From Anticarsia gemmatalis (lineage: Eukaryota; Arthropoda; Insecta; Lepidoptera; Erebidae), in contig NC_134770.1 of NCBI RefSeq assembly GCF_050436995.1, positions 8,132,501-8,196,500 on the forward strand: a DNA stretch of 64,000 nucleotides, given 5' to 3'. Within the stretch, counting starts at the first letter, position 1; each line of letters opens with the position of its first letter. A model generated the notes under the pieces. The model was not told the DNA's origin and did no database searches. It saw only the letters and a list, made by a program, of their open reading frames with translations. Positions 10,430 to 22,000 of the stretch are shown here, piece by piece. The position numbers and the translations under genes were made by a program.

Positions 10430-13400
10430 TTCTTTTTTTAGATAAAGTAATGTTGTTAAACTCGGCTTAATACTAAGGAATATGTATTAAATCATTATAA
10501 TAGTCTTCAAAACTGAACAGTAACATAAGCTAAAATGTTAGATAATGATTTGTAAACGGTTTTCGCTGAGTTTCTAAACACATTGGAAATGCTGACATAC
10601 TGCTAACTGAAGATTTAGATAATCGTTTGTTTAAACATCTTGATTATGTTAGATAGACTGAAAATGTAGACTGATTAATGTACCATAATATTATTACATT
10701 AAAACATAACTTTACATTCATATGATATTATACTAAACTAATAAACAAAAAAGAAAATATTTACAATTATAAAAAATTGAAATTGCGTAGTAAAAAATAA
10801 ACAATAAGTTAAATATAATTATTAATCTATTTATGTATTTGATATCTGTTACCCATTTGTAACTAGAAATAAATACAAAAGTCTATCGGTTTGCTTTTAA
10901 GGGTAAATTACTTAACAGATTTTGATGTAATTTAGTATGAAAAAAGTTGTTGGATTCTAACAGAGTATACGCAAGTGGAGCCGTGTGGGGTAGCTAGATT
11001 AAATATTATAATAATATTTTGTAAGGATGTTTGTGTGTACGTGCGTTTGTTATTTTTTCTGCAGAGACAATGGAACAGAATTTGGTACTTATGTAGTTTA
11101 TTACCTAGATTATACGAATAAGATATTTATATCGTGTAGTCTTTACGTGCGGATAAAGTCGTAGGTAAGAATTAATTTATTTACCGTTTACCCATTACCT
11201 AATAAAGTGCTTACGCTATTACCCTAAAAACAAAAAACAACCCTTATTTCAAGTCCCATACGTCATTTTGATAGATACCACTCGTATTTTAACCCTGTAT
11301 TGATACGGGTACAAAAGGCCCCGTTTATCACATCAAATGGGAAGGTATTTGGTAACCAGTGGGGGTTGTAACGTGATTTCCCAAAGAAAATACCTCGTGA
11401 TTGTGTTTTATAAGAAATATTACAAATACGATATTTTTTTATTTATTTTTATACGATTCTTGTCTGTGTTCGGGTCGGATTTCGATTTGAATGCTGAATT
11501 GTAGTTTCAGGAGTTACAGTCAACTGTGTCCTGAATTTCAGTTTCAGTTTAAAAGTGTTTGAGTTTCAAGATTTTTTGTTTCTAGAGCAAAAGTATTTTG
11601 ACAAATAGTTTAATACAATTGGCTTTTATTTATACTTTTATCATAGAAGTTTTACATAAAAAACTGGAAATAATAAAACACTGGTAAATATTATTAAAAC
11701 GTAGATTCATGATAAATATAGCAGTTATTTGTACATTAATTAGTAATTTAATTTGATCAAGTACTCAAAAAAAGTTTAATTTTGCAAAAAGAAAAAATTT
11801 TCAAAGTTACGATCCGAATTGAAATCTGTCCGTCTGTCTGTCTCTTACGTTTACACCGCCTAACCACTGTATCAAAAATAATATTGACTTTCCTACTCTA
11901 TATAAGTTACTAAAACAGTTTCTATAAGATTAACAAACATACAAATTCCACTTAAATACAATCGGAACCAAAACAAAAGGCTTCAAAAACCTAATATTGA
12001 AAGGTATAATACATATTTCATGAGAACGGTTCAACAGCTGCGGAGTTTTACACTTGATCAACATTCACCTGTTAGGGCTATACGGAACCATAGTCAAGGA
12101 AATATTGAGAAAAATATGCAATTTTAAATATTTAGAAGATTATTGCTATATGTAAATGTAATTTTTGATTTAACGGAGAAATTCACGAAGTTTTGGGTTT
12201 TGATTCCCATGTTGGGAAATATGTATAGGTTTATAATTACAAAGCTTAGTAGGTTCCGGGCTTATGTTTATGCTAGTTATTTACTTATTTAAGTTGTTTA
12301 GTCAATGCAACTTTCATTTGCGATGTCTGAGGTTTGATTCCCATGCTGGGAATTTTATATATTTTGGTTTTTCACAATTAACACGTTTCTGAAAATCATC
12401 AAAATCAAACTAAATTGTAAGCTTGTCTATATTTTTCTTCTCATTAATTTTACATATTTATATAATCATCACATTTACTACAAGAAAATAACTACCCTTA
12501 AACTACTTTTCAATACACTTTACAAACTACATTTAAAGTAACCAATAGTTAAACTAAACTCGTCCCAACCCTACTTGAAATCAGATTAGATCTCATCTTA
12601 TTTATTCCCGTTAATTTGACGAACATTCACAATGTATTTGCTTTTAATCTCGGACCCTACTTTGATTCTACGGGTCTATCAATTCAAATGTGGTCACATT
12701 TATATAAATTGAGGAATTCCTTTGAACATTTAGCACTCAATTTCATTGATTTATCGGGTACATAAATTGATCGCATTACTGTTCCACTATTAGGTAACAA
12801 TATTTTTAGGGATGAGGAAAGGGTTAGGCCTTTAGCCACGCTGTCTAAGTGCGGGTATGGGATTGGACATTGCTTCAATAAATTAATTTAATTCATTGCT
12901 GTCGTATTGCTGGGCAAAGATCTACTACCCGAATGAGAAATAGGTTATGTTTTAAATCCTCAATGCTTGTCAGATGCAGGTTTAGAAATTTGTATTCCTT
13001 CAAGGGCAAAATGATATAATATAAAAAAAATGTTGTCTGCCTGTCCGTGTTTTGTAATCTTATCTCTGAAAAAAACTGGGCTTATTCTGACAGGGTACTT
13101 TTCTTGCATAACATACATAACATAACGATAGTAAAAAAGTTATTCATATCATTATTTCAAGAAGAAAATCGAGTTATTTTAGGCAGAGCCGTCAGTTCAT
13201 ATTATAATTCCCATCATAATTTTGTATAAAAGGTCTCTAACTGAAAACACATCAAAATCCTTTTACATCACTTCAACAAACTTGCACAAACACAATAAAA
13301 TACCACATACCCTTACATCCCCATTTACCCTACTTCCGGGGTAATAGACAAACATTCGATCACCATCGAACGTTCATTACTCACGAATTGTACACAACTC

Positions 13401-14190
13401 TCAATTACCCGCCGAAAGCGCCTATTAATTCGGGTTGCCTACTATAAATTCTCGTTACCCCAAATAGTGTAGGGTTTTCCCTTTTTTTTAATGTCTGTGG
13501 TTTTTGCGGAAATTGGATTTTTTTGGTAATGGTGATAAATTCATTAATTGTTGTTAGTTTGATGATTGTGGGGCAATGTTTGACCCCAATTTGTCTGATA
13601 TAGGTCAAATACGCCAAATTTTTGAGTGATGTTTTGGATTCATGGAGTATGAATTTTGAGAAAGGTTTTTAGGTTTAGGGCGTCTGCAGTCAAACATGAG
13701 GGTTGATAAATAATTTGTACTGTCAACGTCTTGGCATTATTTCATATTAAATTTCTTTTCTCTTTTTTAAATACGTGGTCTCTGCCTAACCTCAGGGAAA
13801 AAGACGAAATTTCATGTATGTATGTAATTTCATTTTCACAAACCGGAATTTTAGCTTGAAGCTAATGGAGAAAAAACATGTTTCTTGTATATACGCAAAA
13901 GTTACTTTTCTGTAAAATTATAACAGTGAAAAATATGTAACATTCTAAACTTGATTTTACTTTCCTTGTATTCTTCCTAAAACTATTCTTAAAATCCAAG
14001 GTACATAAACTACTACATACATATGACCCTAGCAAAGACACAGAAACCCTTTTCCGTTTGTACGTACATATAGACTGTATGTATATAAGTTACGTCACGA
14101 CTCACTGAAGCGAACACTAGTATTGGACAATCGTATACTGTATGAAACAATTCGAACAGGTGTATTCAAGGTTTTATAAGAAAGTACAAG
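10430..14190. other. AT-rich intron stretch, no gene seen
   Basis: No coding exon or full mobile element is apparent. Small scraps of the family-E body (TTGCTGGGCAAAGATC, about 12907) and of a moth repeat ending in ATGTATGTATG (about 13790-13825) are present. GGGTAA/TTACCC-rich patches at 11215-11400 and 13300-13470 look less decayed than the surroundings and could be conserved noncoding DNA, which only comparison with other species would show. Confidence 0.4.
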
Positions 14191-14420
14191 CCGGAGCTGC
14201 GTGTTGTGGATTCGGATCCCACCTGGGACAAATATTTGTGCTATGGGAAGGAATATTTATATATGACCTGAGCTTGGTTGTTAATTTATATGTATAAGTA
14301 TTTATTTAGAAGTATATAAGTATGTTTATCAGTTATTTGGTTACCGTACTACAAGCTTTGCCTAGTTTGGTATCAAATGATCGTGTGTGAGTTGACTAAT
14401 AATAGTATTTATAATTATTT
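14191..14420 (+). mobile_element. tRNA-derived SINE, family A, 5'-truncated
   Basis: Box B is retained (GATTCGGATCCCACC, one change from consensus). The body then matches the copy at 712-975 closely, through TTACCGTACTACAAGCTTTG to the AT-rich tail. The box A half is lost, so this copy is probably not transcribable by Pol III on its own. Confidence 0.8.
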
Positions 14421-14689
14421 AGATACGTTTAAAATTCAGCATGGAATCAATTAAAAACTATTATAATATATGTTCTAAATATTAATGAAAGTTGGTTCTA
14501 AATCGCAATGAAGAAAAATAAATTGAAGAACTGAGTTAAAATGAAAGCTACTTTAAAAAAATATCAATCCTTACGAAAATTAAAGTGGAAGTGACTTGGA
14601 CTTTGCAGGAAACTTTGGACTTTTAGTGAGTGTCCTAGTACGAATAATGTAGAAATTATTTCCTTATATATTATATTGGTAATTATCAT

Positions 14690-14785
14690 ATAGGCAGTCG
14701 CTCCATGTAAAACACTGATATTCAGCTGCATCCGGTGAGACTAGAAGCCAACTCCATCATAGTTTGGAAGAAAGGCTAAGCCATG
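14690..14785 (+). repeat. LINE-tail-like repeat (family F)
   Basis: Motifs in order are GGCAGTCGCTCCATG, AACACTGATATTCAGCTGC, GGTGAGACTAGAAGCCAACT and GGAAGAAAGGCTAAGCC. The same order recurs at 37245-37360 and 39985-40095, and reversed at 63435-63510. It is probably the 3' end of a non-LTR element, but no coding part is attached. Confidence 0.65.
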
Positions 14786-15119
14786 ATATTGGTATTTATT
14801 ATTTAACTTGTACGTCAGTAGGTAGTTAAATACTGCAATTAATGTACACATAAGAAAGTGTCTTACCTAACTTCACAATCAAACCCCAAATCACTCCAAG
14901 ACCACGTTTTTATATACTTTATAAGCAAAAATAAATCCTCAAGACTTCCATAATCCGTAATAAAAATGCTAATTTTCGGACAGAATGAAATTAAACGTTA
15001 CGTTCAAGATAATCTTGTGGCACATTTGATATATTACTGTAATATTATTTATGTACCAAAAGAAATTAGTTTATAAACGCTTTTTATACTGAAAATGGCG
15101 GCATTACAGACTGAGATAA

Positions 15120-15352
15120 TGATAAGATTATTTTGCGCTCACTGGTAAATGATCTGTAAGTTAAGCAACTCCGGCGCGGTCATTTCGTAGATGGGTGACC
15201 GCGTTATGGTAATTAAACAGAATGGCTCCATGCTTTGTAGGCACGCAATTTGGCCCCGGTTGCTGTCAATAAAGATATCAGTCGCTAAGCTACGTCCAAG
15301 GGCTTTCTATCGGCTTAAACAACTTCTACTTTAGCTTGACCACTTACAATAA
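15120..15352 (+). mobile_element. 5S rRNA-derived SINE
   Basis: The head contains 5S rRNA internal-promoter sequence: AAGTTAAGCAACTCCGGC, then GGTCATTTCGTAGATGGG and TGACCG, in the 5S order. The body follows with GGCACGCAATTTGGCCCCGG, GCTAAGCTACGTCCAAGGGC and CGGCTTAAACAACTT. A close second copy lies at 34575-34815. Insect SINEs with 5S heads (SINE3 type) are known; the specific family is not named here. Confidence 0.75.
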
Positions 15353-15354
15353 AA

Positions 15355-15425
15355 TAAAATGCCCAGGAATCGAACTCGAGACCTCATGATCCGACACACT
15401 ACCAACAGCGCCACAGAAGCAGTCC
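15355..15425 (-). mobile_element. tRNA-SINE head fragment (family D), reverse
   Basis: The reversed box B (CCAGGAATCGAACTCGAGAC) and box A (AACAGCGCCACAGAAGCAG) are present, directly after the 5S-SINE. The body is missing. Confidence 0.6.
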
Positions 15426-15840
15426 AACATTTTAAACCAAAACTTCTAAATTTCCGTATCACACAACTAAAACTCAAAAATATTTTTTATACTTCTTGCT
15501 TCCCTTTCTCATAAGGCTCTCAAACAAAAAGTGTCCTGAGACCTTTTCCACCGTTTAAACGGAGTCAGGGTTGTAAGTAGCAAGTTTTGTGAAAGTATTC
15601 TGATTGATTCTCCTTTATTTTTCACTTGCATGGTTATTCTTGAGCGGTGAAGCGTTCGCCGTGTTTTGTAGCCAAGTAACGTGAAATTGAAGGGATTTTT
15701 TCACTTGTATTAAGTTTTTGAAGAATAAATAAGTTATTGAGAGACTATGGATATAAACAAAGCCGCGGGTTCAACCTGTACAGACGTGTTATTAATGTCA
15801 TCCAAAGTGGCGATGCTGCAAATTATTTTTAACAATTTGA

Positions 15841-15952
15841 CTGCGTGGCGCCGTGGCTAAGGTTTCCACGGAGGTCGTGGCATTGATTCCCACACGGAAC
15901 ATTTATTTGTGCGATCCACAAAAGTTGTATCTGGTCTGTACTTTATGGATGT
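15841..15952 (+). mobile_element. tRNA-derived SINE (family B), forward, 5' part
   Basis: Box A (CGTGGCGCCGTGGCTAAGG) and box B (GTGGCATTGATTCCCACACG) are followed by GTGCGATCCACAAAAG and TCTGGTCTGTACTTTATGG, as in the copy at 48264. Confidence 0.7.
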
Positions 15953-15989
15953 TGTTAGAAATAAATAAATTTGTTTAAAAACGAGAGAC

Positions 15990-16255
15990 ACATCCAGGTC
16001 CCACTGCTGGGCAAGGGTCTCTTCCTTTAATGAGGGAGGAGTCAGGTAAGCCTTGAGTCCACCACGCTCGCCAATAACAGGTTGGGGACTTTGCTTACTC
16101 TTAGGGATGCAAGGTTTCATCACGATGTTTTCCTACACCGTTGGAACAAGTGACAATTATTTTTAATACACATATCGTGTGCCTCGGGTTCAAACCATCG
16201 ATTACTTGCGTGGGAGATGCCAACTTAAACCACTTTGCTATCACAGCTTACATTA
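15990..16255 (-). mobile_element. tRNA-derived SINE (family E), reverse, near complete
   Basis: Forward-strand landmarks are AGGTCCCACTGCTGGGCAAG, CTCTTCCTTTAATGAGG, the tail/body CATCACGATGTTTTCC, AACAAGTGACAATTATTTTT, and the reversed head ACTTGCGTGGGAGATGCC ... ACCACTTTGCTATCAC. This is one of the most complete copies of the family in the window. Confidence 0.7.
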
Positions 16256-17149
16256 TGCTAGTACATTAATGGGTTAACTTTATTTTATTTTTAAATGGTT
16301 TAAAGTTAACTGTTCTTATAAGTCTTAAAGATAAAATATCTCCTCATATTGAGAAGTACTCAACAAGGTTATAGATAGCTGTGAACAGCGCGAGCGTTAG
16401 CACTTAGTGTGTAATTGTGTTGGTCTGAAGCGGCTTTGTCACTAGATTCCTGCGGTAATACAAGTGTGGGGATGTGGGCTAAGGCATGGGAGGTAGCGGG
16501 TTTGAAACTCGATCCGGTAATACACGAAACCCGCTGACATTTCCCGGTTTAATGGCAGTGACGGGTCGTTAGGTTTAGTGGGTGGCTAATTGTATAAAAA
16601 AAATGGACTATCTTTAAACGGTAATGGAAAATATCCCAATAAAGCTGTGCTTGACTGTTAGTACATTTCTAATTTCGAAAGGTAGCTCATGCCTAGAAAT
16701 TGAAATCTAATGAGTATACTTAATTCCCTATGGCGGCTAGACAGGAGCATATATGACTGCGCAGACTTAAGTTTGATCCCCAGGTTAAGAAATTAGTAAG
16801 AGGAGAAAGGGTTAAGGAGTTTTGTTATTTCCGTAATTACATTTTCTAACTTCTAAATAAATCTTCGAAAAAGTGTTAGTTCAAATGCTAGGGTTTCTGC
16901 TTTCTTTACTAAATACGCTATAATCTCCTCCCTTCCGCCACGCCCCACACGACAACTTGGCTAGATTTTAGCAAGCTTTAGCAAAGTTATCCGTCGTTTG
17001 TTTAGCCACAGTTATTATTGGCACGCTCTTACACTGTGTATACTGTGGTCGTCTTTACTACTCACACCATGTATACTGTGACCGCATGTTATATTGATTT
17101 TAAGAGCTATTTAAGAAGTAATAAGATCATAATCTTACTATTAGACTTA

Positions 17150-17235
17150 TGTGATGAGCGTATAGTGTGATTACTGCTCGCGAGTTTTCAGATTCGATTC
17201 CTGAGTCGGGCGAACGACTACTGGACATTTCTAAT
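17150..17235 (+). mobile_element. tRNA-SINE head fragment (family D), forward
   Basis: A box B-like TTCGATTCCTGAGTCGGGC with the family-D downstream word GGGCGAAC is seen. It runs straight into a reversed Helitron-type end at 17250. Confidence 0.5.
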
Positions 17236-17249
17236 TTATATTTAAACTA

Positions 17250-17432
17250 GCGGACCCGACAGACGTTGTCCTGTCTACATGTCAAAAAAACATTGTCCAG
17301 CGGAAAAAAATGTGAATCTAAACCATTCTCAGATCCTACATACACAAAAAATTGTATCAAAATCGGTCCAGTCGTTTAAGAGAAGTTCAGTGACACACAC
17401 ACTTACAGAAGAATTATATATATAAAGATATG
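17250..17432 (-). mobile_element. Helitron-type non-autonomous element, reverse
   Basis: The forward strand begins CTAGCGGACCCGACAGACGT, the reversed Helitron terminus, and continues with CAAAATCGGTCCAGTCGTTT. It finishes ATATATATAAAGATATGCC, the reversed TCTTTATATATAT start. The order matches common lepidopteran short Helitrons of a different subfamily from the copy at 33542. Confidence 0.65.
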
Positions 17433-18280
17433 CCTTGAAATTGGTAACTTCATTTAATAGCATCAACAACTGCGCCACAGAAGCAGACGCTACATGCTAC
17501 CACTGAAAAAAAACTGAATTTTCTCAAATAGTCTCTTTGTCATTAGATTCAAACGACGTATTAGTAAAAACTTTGATTAAAAAACTCCATGACATTTTAA
17601 TATCCGATTGCATCCAAACACTAACAAAAAGTCCCAATTTCGTCCCAAATTTCCGAATCCGTCCCAAATTGAAATACAATGCAAAAAACGAAACAAATAA
17701 ACGTGCGAGAAAGAGACAGCAACACCCGAAAATTGGCTCTGATGTTAGAGCGAGATGGCACGATACAAAACGCAGCAAGTGTGAGAGAGACAGGTATATG
17801 TTTCCTTGCATACTTATATACGAATAGTTGCAAAAGTATTCTAGAGCATTGCACGGTTTAATTAGGAATTTTAATTAGTTTAATCAAAGGACACTGATTT
17901 CCCTCGTGTAGTGAAATGTTTTGGAGAATTAAATCAAATGGTTTTTGCTTTTGGGTTATAGTGTCAAGGTTGGGAATTGGATGGGTGGACGTTTGTGCTT
18001 GTTTATTTGGGAAATCCGTTATTGATAATTGTGAGAATTATGTACCAGTTTAAAAATATGTTTATGGAAATCGAATTAGGCGCAAAACTAATGAAGTAGA
18101 GGCTATTTTCCACCAGTGAAAGTGGTTAATAATTTTATAAATTGGTGGCCCTTCGCAATTATTATTCAACGTGTGTTTCGTGGTTGACCTAGTGTCAAAG
18201 TTGATCAAATCGCCCGATAGCCTTTGACATTAATTAATTAATGACTTAATGACTGCTCTATCAATTGACAATAACCAGGG

Positions 18281-18447
18281 GGGCTATCACGTTTCTCAGT
18301 TGTCAAACATTTGAAAGCCACTATGCTGTACATTGTTTTCTCCCTTAGATTATAGTGATGAACACGTTATGTCAAAGCAGCAATGTACTGAAAACTGACC
18401 ATCAATTTGACGTACACTAGCTGTCAACTGAGATACGTGATAAGCCC
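18281..18447 (+). mobile_element. MITE of about 167 bp, copy 1
   Basis: The terminal inverted repeats are GGGCTATCACGTTTCTCAGT on the left and, reverse-complemented, GGGCTTATCACGTATCTCAG on the right. The interior shares AACATTTGAAAGCCACTATG and TACATTGTTTTCTCCCTTAG with the reversed copy at 58901-59066. No coding capacity. Superfamily not determined. Confidence 0.75.
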
Positions 18448-18508
18448 GCAGGATTGGCACATACAAGGTGTTCAACCCGAAAACCACTATGCGGCCACCC
18501 ATCTCCAC

Positions 18509-18546
18509 TGTCACAAACAACGCGGACGAAGTCGCGGGCTAAGGCT
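18509..18546 (+). mobile_element. Helitron-type 3' end fragment
   Basis: The words CGCGGACGAAGTCGCGGGC and TAAGGCTAGTC contain the 3' hairpin (CGCGAC/GTCGCG-like) and CTAG terminus common to moth Helitrons. No 5' part is recognised. It overlaps the right flank of a possible 5S-SINE scrap (GGCCACCCATCTCC, 18490). Confidence 0.45.
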
Positions 18547-19019
18547 AGTCTTAAATTCAATCAGACAGCAGCGTCATTCGCTACACATAACTGTTTTGAT
18601 ATCCGTACGTATATTAGTTTTAATTAAACACGAGGCTATGATTTCCCTTGTTGCATCCACTGTAGTAATAGTTTTGAATTTATACGCCGCTGTTTAAATA
18701 TTTAGTTGACAATTCTGATATTGCATACATTAAAATATACGTACATACATAATACGACCTGTTATACCCGACGGTGTGGGCAAAGATGTATGAAATAGTT
18801 CCATGTTATTGGGGACGAGTTTATACATACAATAATCATAAAACAAGCATTCAATCAATTTGGTTCGCCGGGTATAGGTTCTAACGGTAAAATTATTTTA
18901 AAGAGTAGATTTATTGGTTCACAGCTTATATTCATATTTTATAGGTTAGTAGATGATTAGTTCCGGTCATTTGTGTTTTGAATTACCGAGAAAATGATAA
19001 GCTTATTCAAAGCTAAATA

Positions 19020-22000
19020 TCCATAATAGGTCCAGACGTTTAACTTTAAAGGCACAGGAGAGATTTACGCATTTATAATTAAGAATGGAGTTAGTGGCAG
19101 ATCTCTTCAGAAATTGTTTTTTCAGACGTCATTCACTGCGACGAAAAAAGGTACTTACTTAATAAAAGTAGGTATGTATGCAAGTAGAGCCACGCAGTAT
19201 GCAAGTTTCTAACATCATCTAGTAAAGAACTAACCTTTTCGCAAAAAACATTTAACATTAAAATGTACAGTGACCTGAATACAGAATAGTCTAAGAGTCT
19301 TAACTGTGGCTCTATTTCTTAGCCCAAGAGACATCGTTTTAATTAGTAGTATAATTGTGAAAACTTTTTGCTGGCAGTGCGTTTTTTGAACGGGTGAGAA
19401 CTAAATAATCTATGCAAATTTTCAGTGAAGTTTTGCTTGAGATTTTTTTATTGTCGTTTTTGTTTGGATTTTAAGTTTTATTGTGAAAGTAAAGTGTTGT
19501 TGTGTCTTTATTATATATATTGCTAGCTTTTTGTTGCATGTTTGTCGTCGTGATAAATTTTATTTCGGTTGTAGTTGATACAGTGTTCTTGTAAGAAGAG
19601 TAACGAGTTATTTTCTAGTTTATAATTATGTAGTTGGAGGTATAGCAAAAAATCTTTAGCGTAACTTTTTTGTGAAAGATGTTAGCTTTAAATACCATTA
19701 ATTTATGCCTAACTATGAAAAGATAAGGTTGTTTACGATCTGATAACCTACGAAAATATATGTCAGATGTGTAACTACATCCTTCTCAAGTATAAACATA
19801 ATGCTTGAGAATAAAAATAATCATCAATTTCTACAGTGCCTGCAAACATTTGTTCCTATTTCTTCATCTTAAAATTGGATTAAGAACATTATAACTAATT
19901 TAAGTACAGATCATAATTATTATCAACGTTTACCTTTGTCACTATTAGATCCTAATTTATTTTCAAATAAGGAGGGATTAGGGTCATACATCCACGATTC
20001 AGAGGTGACAAACCATCGGCGTTTTAATTTAGAAATTTTAATTAAATTCTCCCCCTGTGCCAGGACTTTTAGTTTTATAGTTGGACAGGGGAAAATTCTC
20101 GACCTCTGCCCGAATGCCAATTAAATTTAATAATTTACCCTTTATAATCGTGGTCTGCATGGGTAACTTTTTCCCTGAATTATGGGAGTTTTATGTTGTG
20201 TGCAGATTAAGTGTGTAAGTTGATAGATTGTTGTAAATATAAGGGTTGTTTGATGTTTTGTTTTAATATTAATTAATTAATGTGTGATGGAATACATGTT
20301 ACCTCGAAAGGGTTAGAAAGTTTATGTTTTGTATTTCGTCATATTGAAATGGGGTTATAGCACAGTGTATGAGAATTACTGGGAAAATAATAATACGGTT
20401 TTATTTGGTTAGTTAGTTACTATACGTATTGCCCGGAGTTCGTAACTAAGGGCTATATTTAAGTTGTTTGAGTAATCCGCTCTGCTACATATTTTTTGTT
20501 ATATCGAAAACAGTTCCCTATGTTTGATTTCGGGCATGTAACTATATTCATGCCAAATTTGATTAAAACCGATTCAGCATTTTTTACGTGTAAGCGCAAC
20601 TAACTTTCGCATTTATTATATTAAAATCTTTTATTAACTTACTTTGTTTGAGCAATAGTTTTTCCATGTCAGTAAGCGAAATAGTTACACTAAAATTGCT
20701 GAAAAAACGCGAACAGATAGACTAATACCAAATTCCAACATCGGACTCAAAATACAGAAAAAAAAACTGCACAAATATCTATTTTCCATTCGAATGAAAA
20801 ATTCACTGTATCGCCAATATTTTCCCAGTCAGTGTTGCAACGAAAAAAAATCGCGAATTCCCATACCATCCGTCAAAAGGTTTCTATCACAGTTTCGAAT
20901 AAAAAAAATTGCAAACTTTTGTAATCTGATCACGCGCTTGCGATTGGAATGCAAAAAAAGGACAAAAAATTAAAATAAAAGGCTACAAATGGGTCGTCTC
21001 TGTCACACGATTGGTTAACGATAGCAACCTGCATGTCTGTTCATATCGCGCGGTTGACAGTACGTTGATTGGTTAGTCAGGGGCGCTCAACCTTTTGTTG
21101 CGATTAATTGTGATTATTTTTCTCGAATGACTTATTAATTGCACTATTTGGCGGATGAAATCATGCTATTCCATACGATTGAATTCTATACATATCAAAG
21201 CATTTTATTTAAAGTTAGGTTGAAAATCTTTATTCTACTTAAGCTGAAAACTATCTTCACAATATGTAAATTCCAATAAATTATTACAAAAACCAGTCAT
21301 TTACCCCATCGAGTAAAAAACAAACCCTCATAACTTACAAATTTATAATAACCTAATTAATTCACAATAAGAAATCTAAAAAGAACCATGATAATGAGTC
21401 ATTTTACAAAACCAAAACGGCATTTCTTAAAAACGACCCAATACCTTCAAAAATTGAAACAAAAACGACATTATTATTTCACCTCACTAATATATCTTAA
21501 ACCCCAGAAATCTTAAGCCACGTCGAGAAGTCGATACGCTATGAACATGTCGATAAGTATCGAGATTCCTCGGCGTTATGAGAACAAGCTTAGCTCAAAC
21601 TTAGATGGGATTAGTTCGGTGTTCAACGGAGAAGCTGCTTGTTTCGTTTCGTACTTAATAATGTTGGATTTACTTTAGTTTCAGTTTTAAAATTTAGAGT
21701 TCGGTTAGAAAATATGTCTTGTGTAATTAGTTATATTTATTTGTTTCTACTTTATAAATAAGCTTCGTGTTACATTTATTTCAAAATAATCTGCTGAATT
21801 AATATTAATAATCGGCTAAATTCAAATAAAATAATCTTTGTTCCACTCAAAAAATCTTGCAATTATCAAACCAGTCAGAGTAAATGCGAGATAATAAACT
21901 GCTTTGAAATTATACACCTAATAGTTTTAGTTGCATTATTGCAATGTGATATTAGGAACGTAACTCAATCAATAAACGAACAAGCCTGCAGTGACATACA

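Noticed and set aside
15841..16123. 88-codon minus-strand ORF
   Set aside because: It lies across two SINE copies (families B and E).
17524..17861. Overlapping 95-96 codon ORFs on both strands
   Set aside because: No recognisable domain, low-complexity basic or hydrophobic composition, no splice context, and both strands open by chance.
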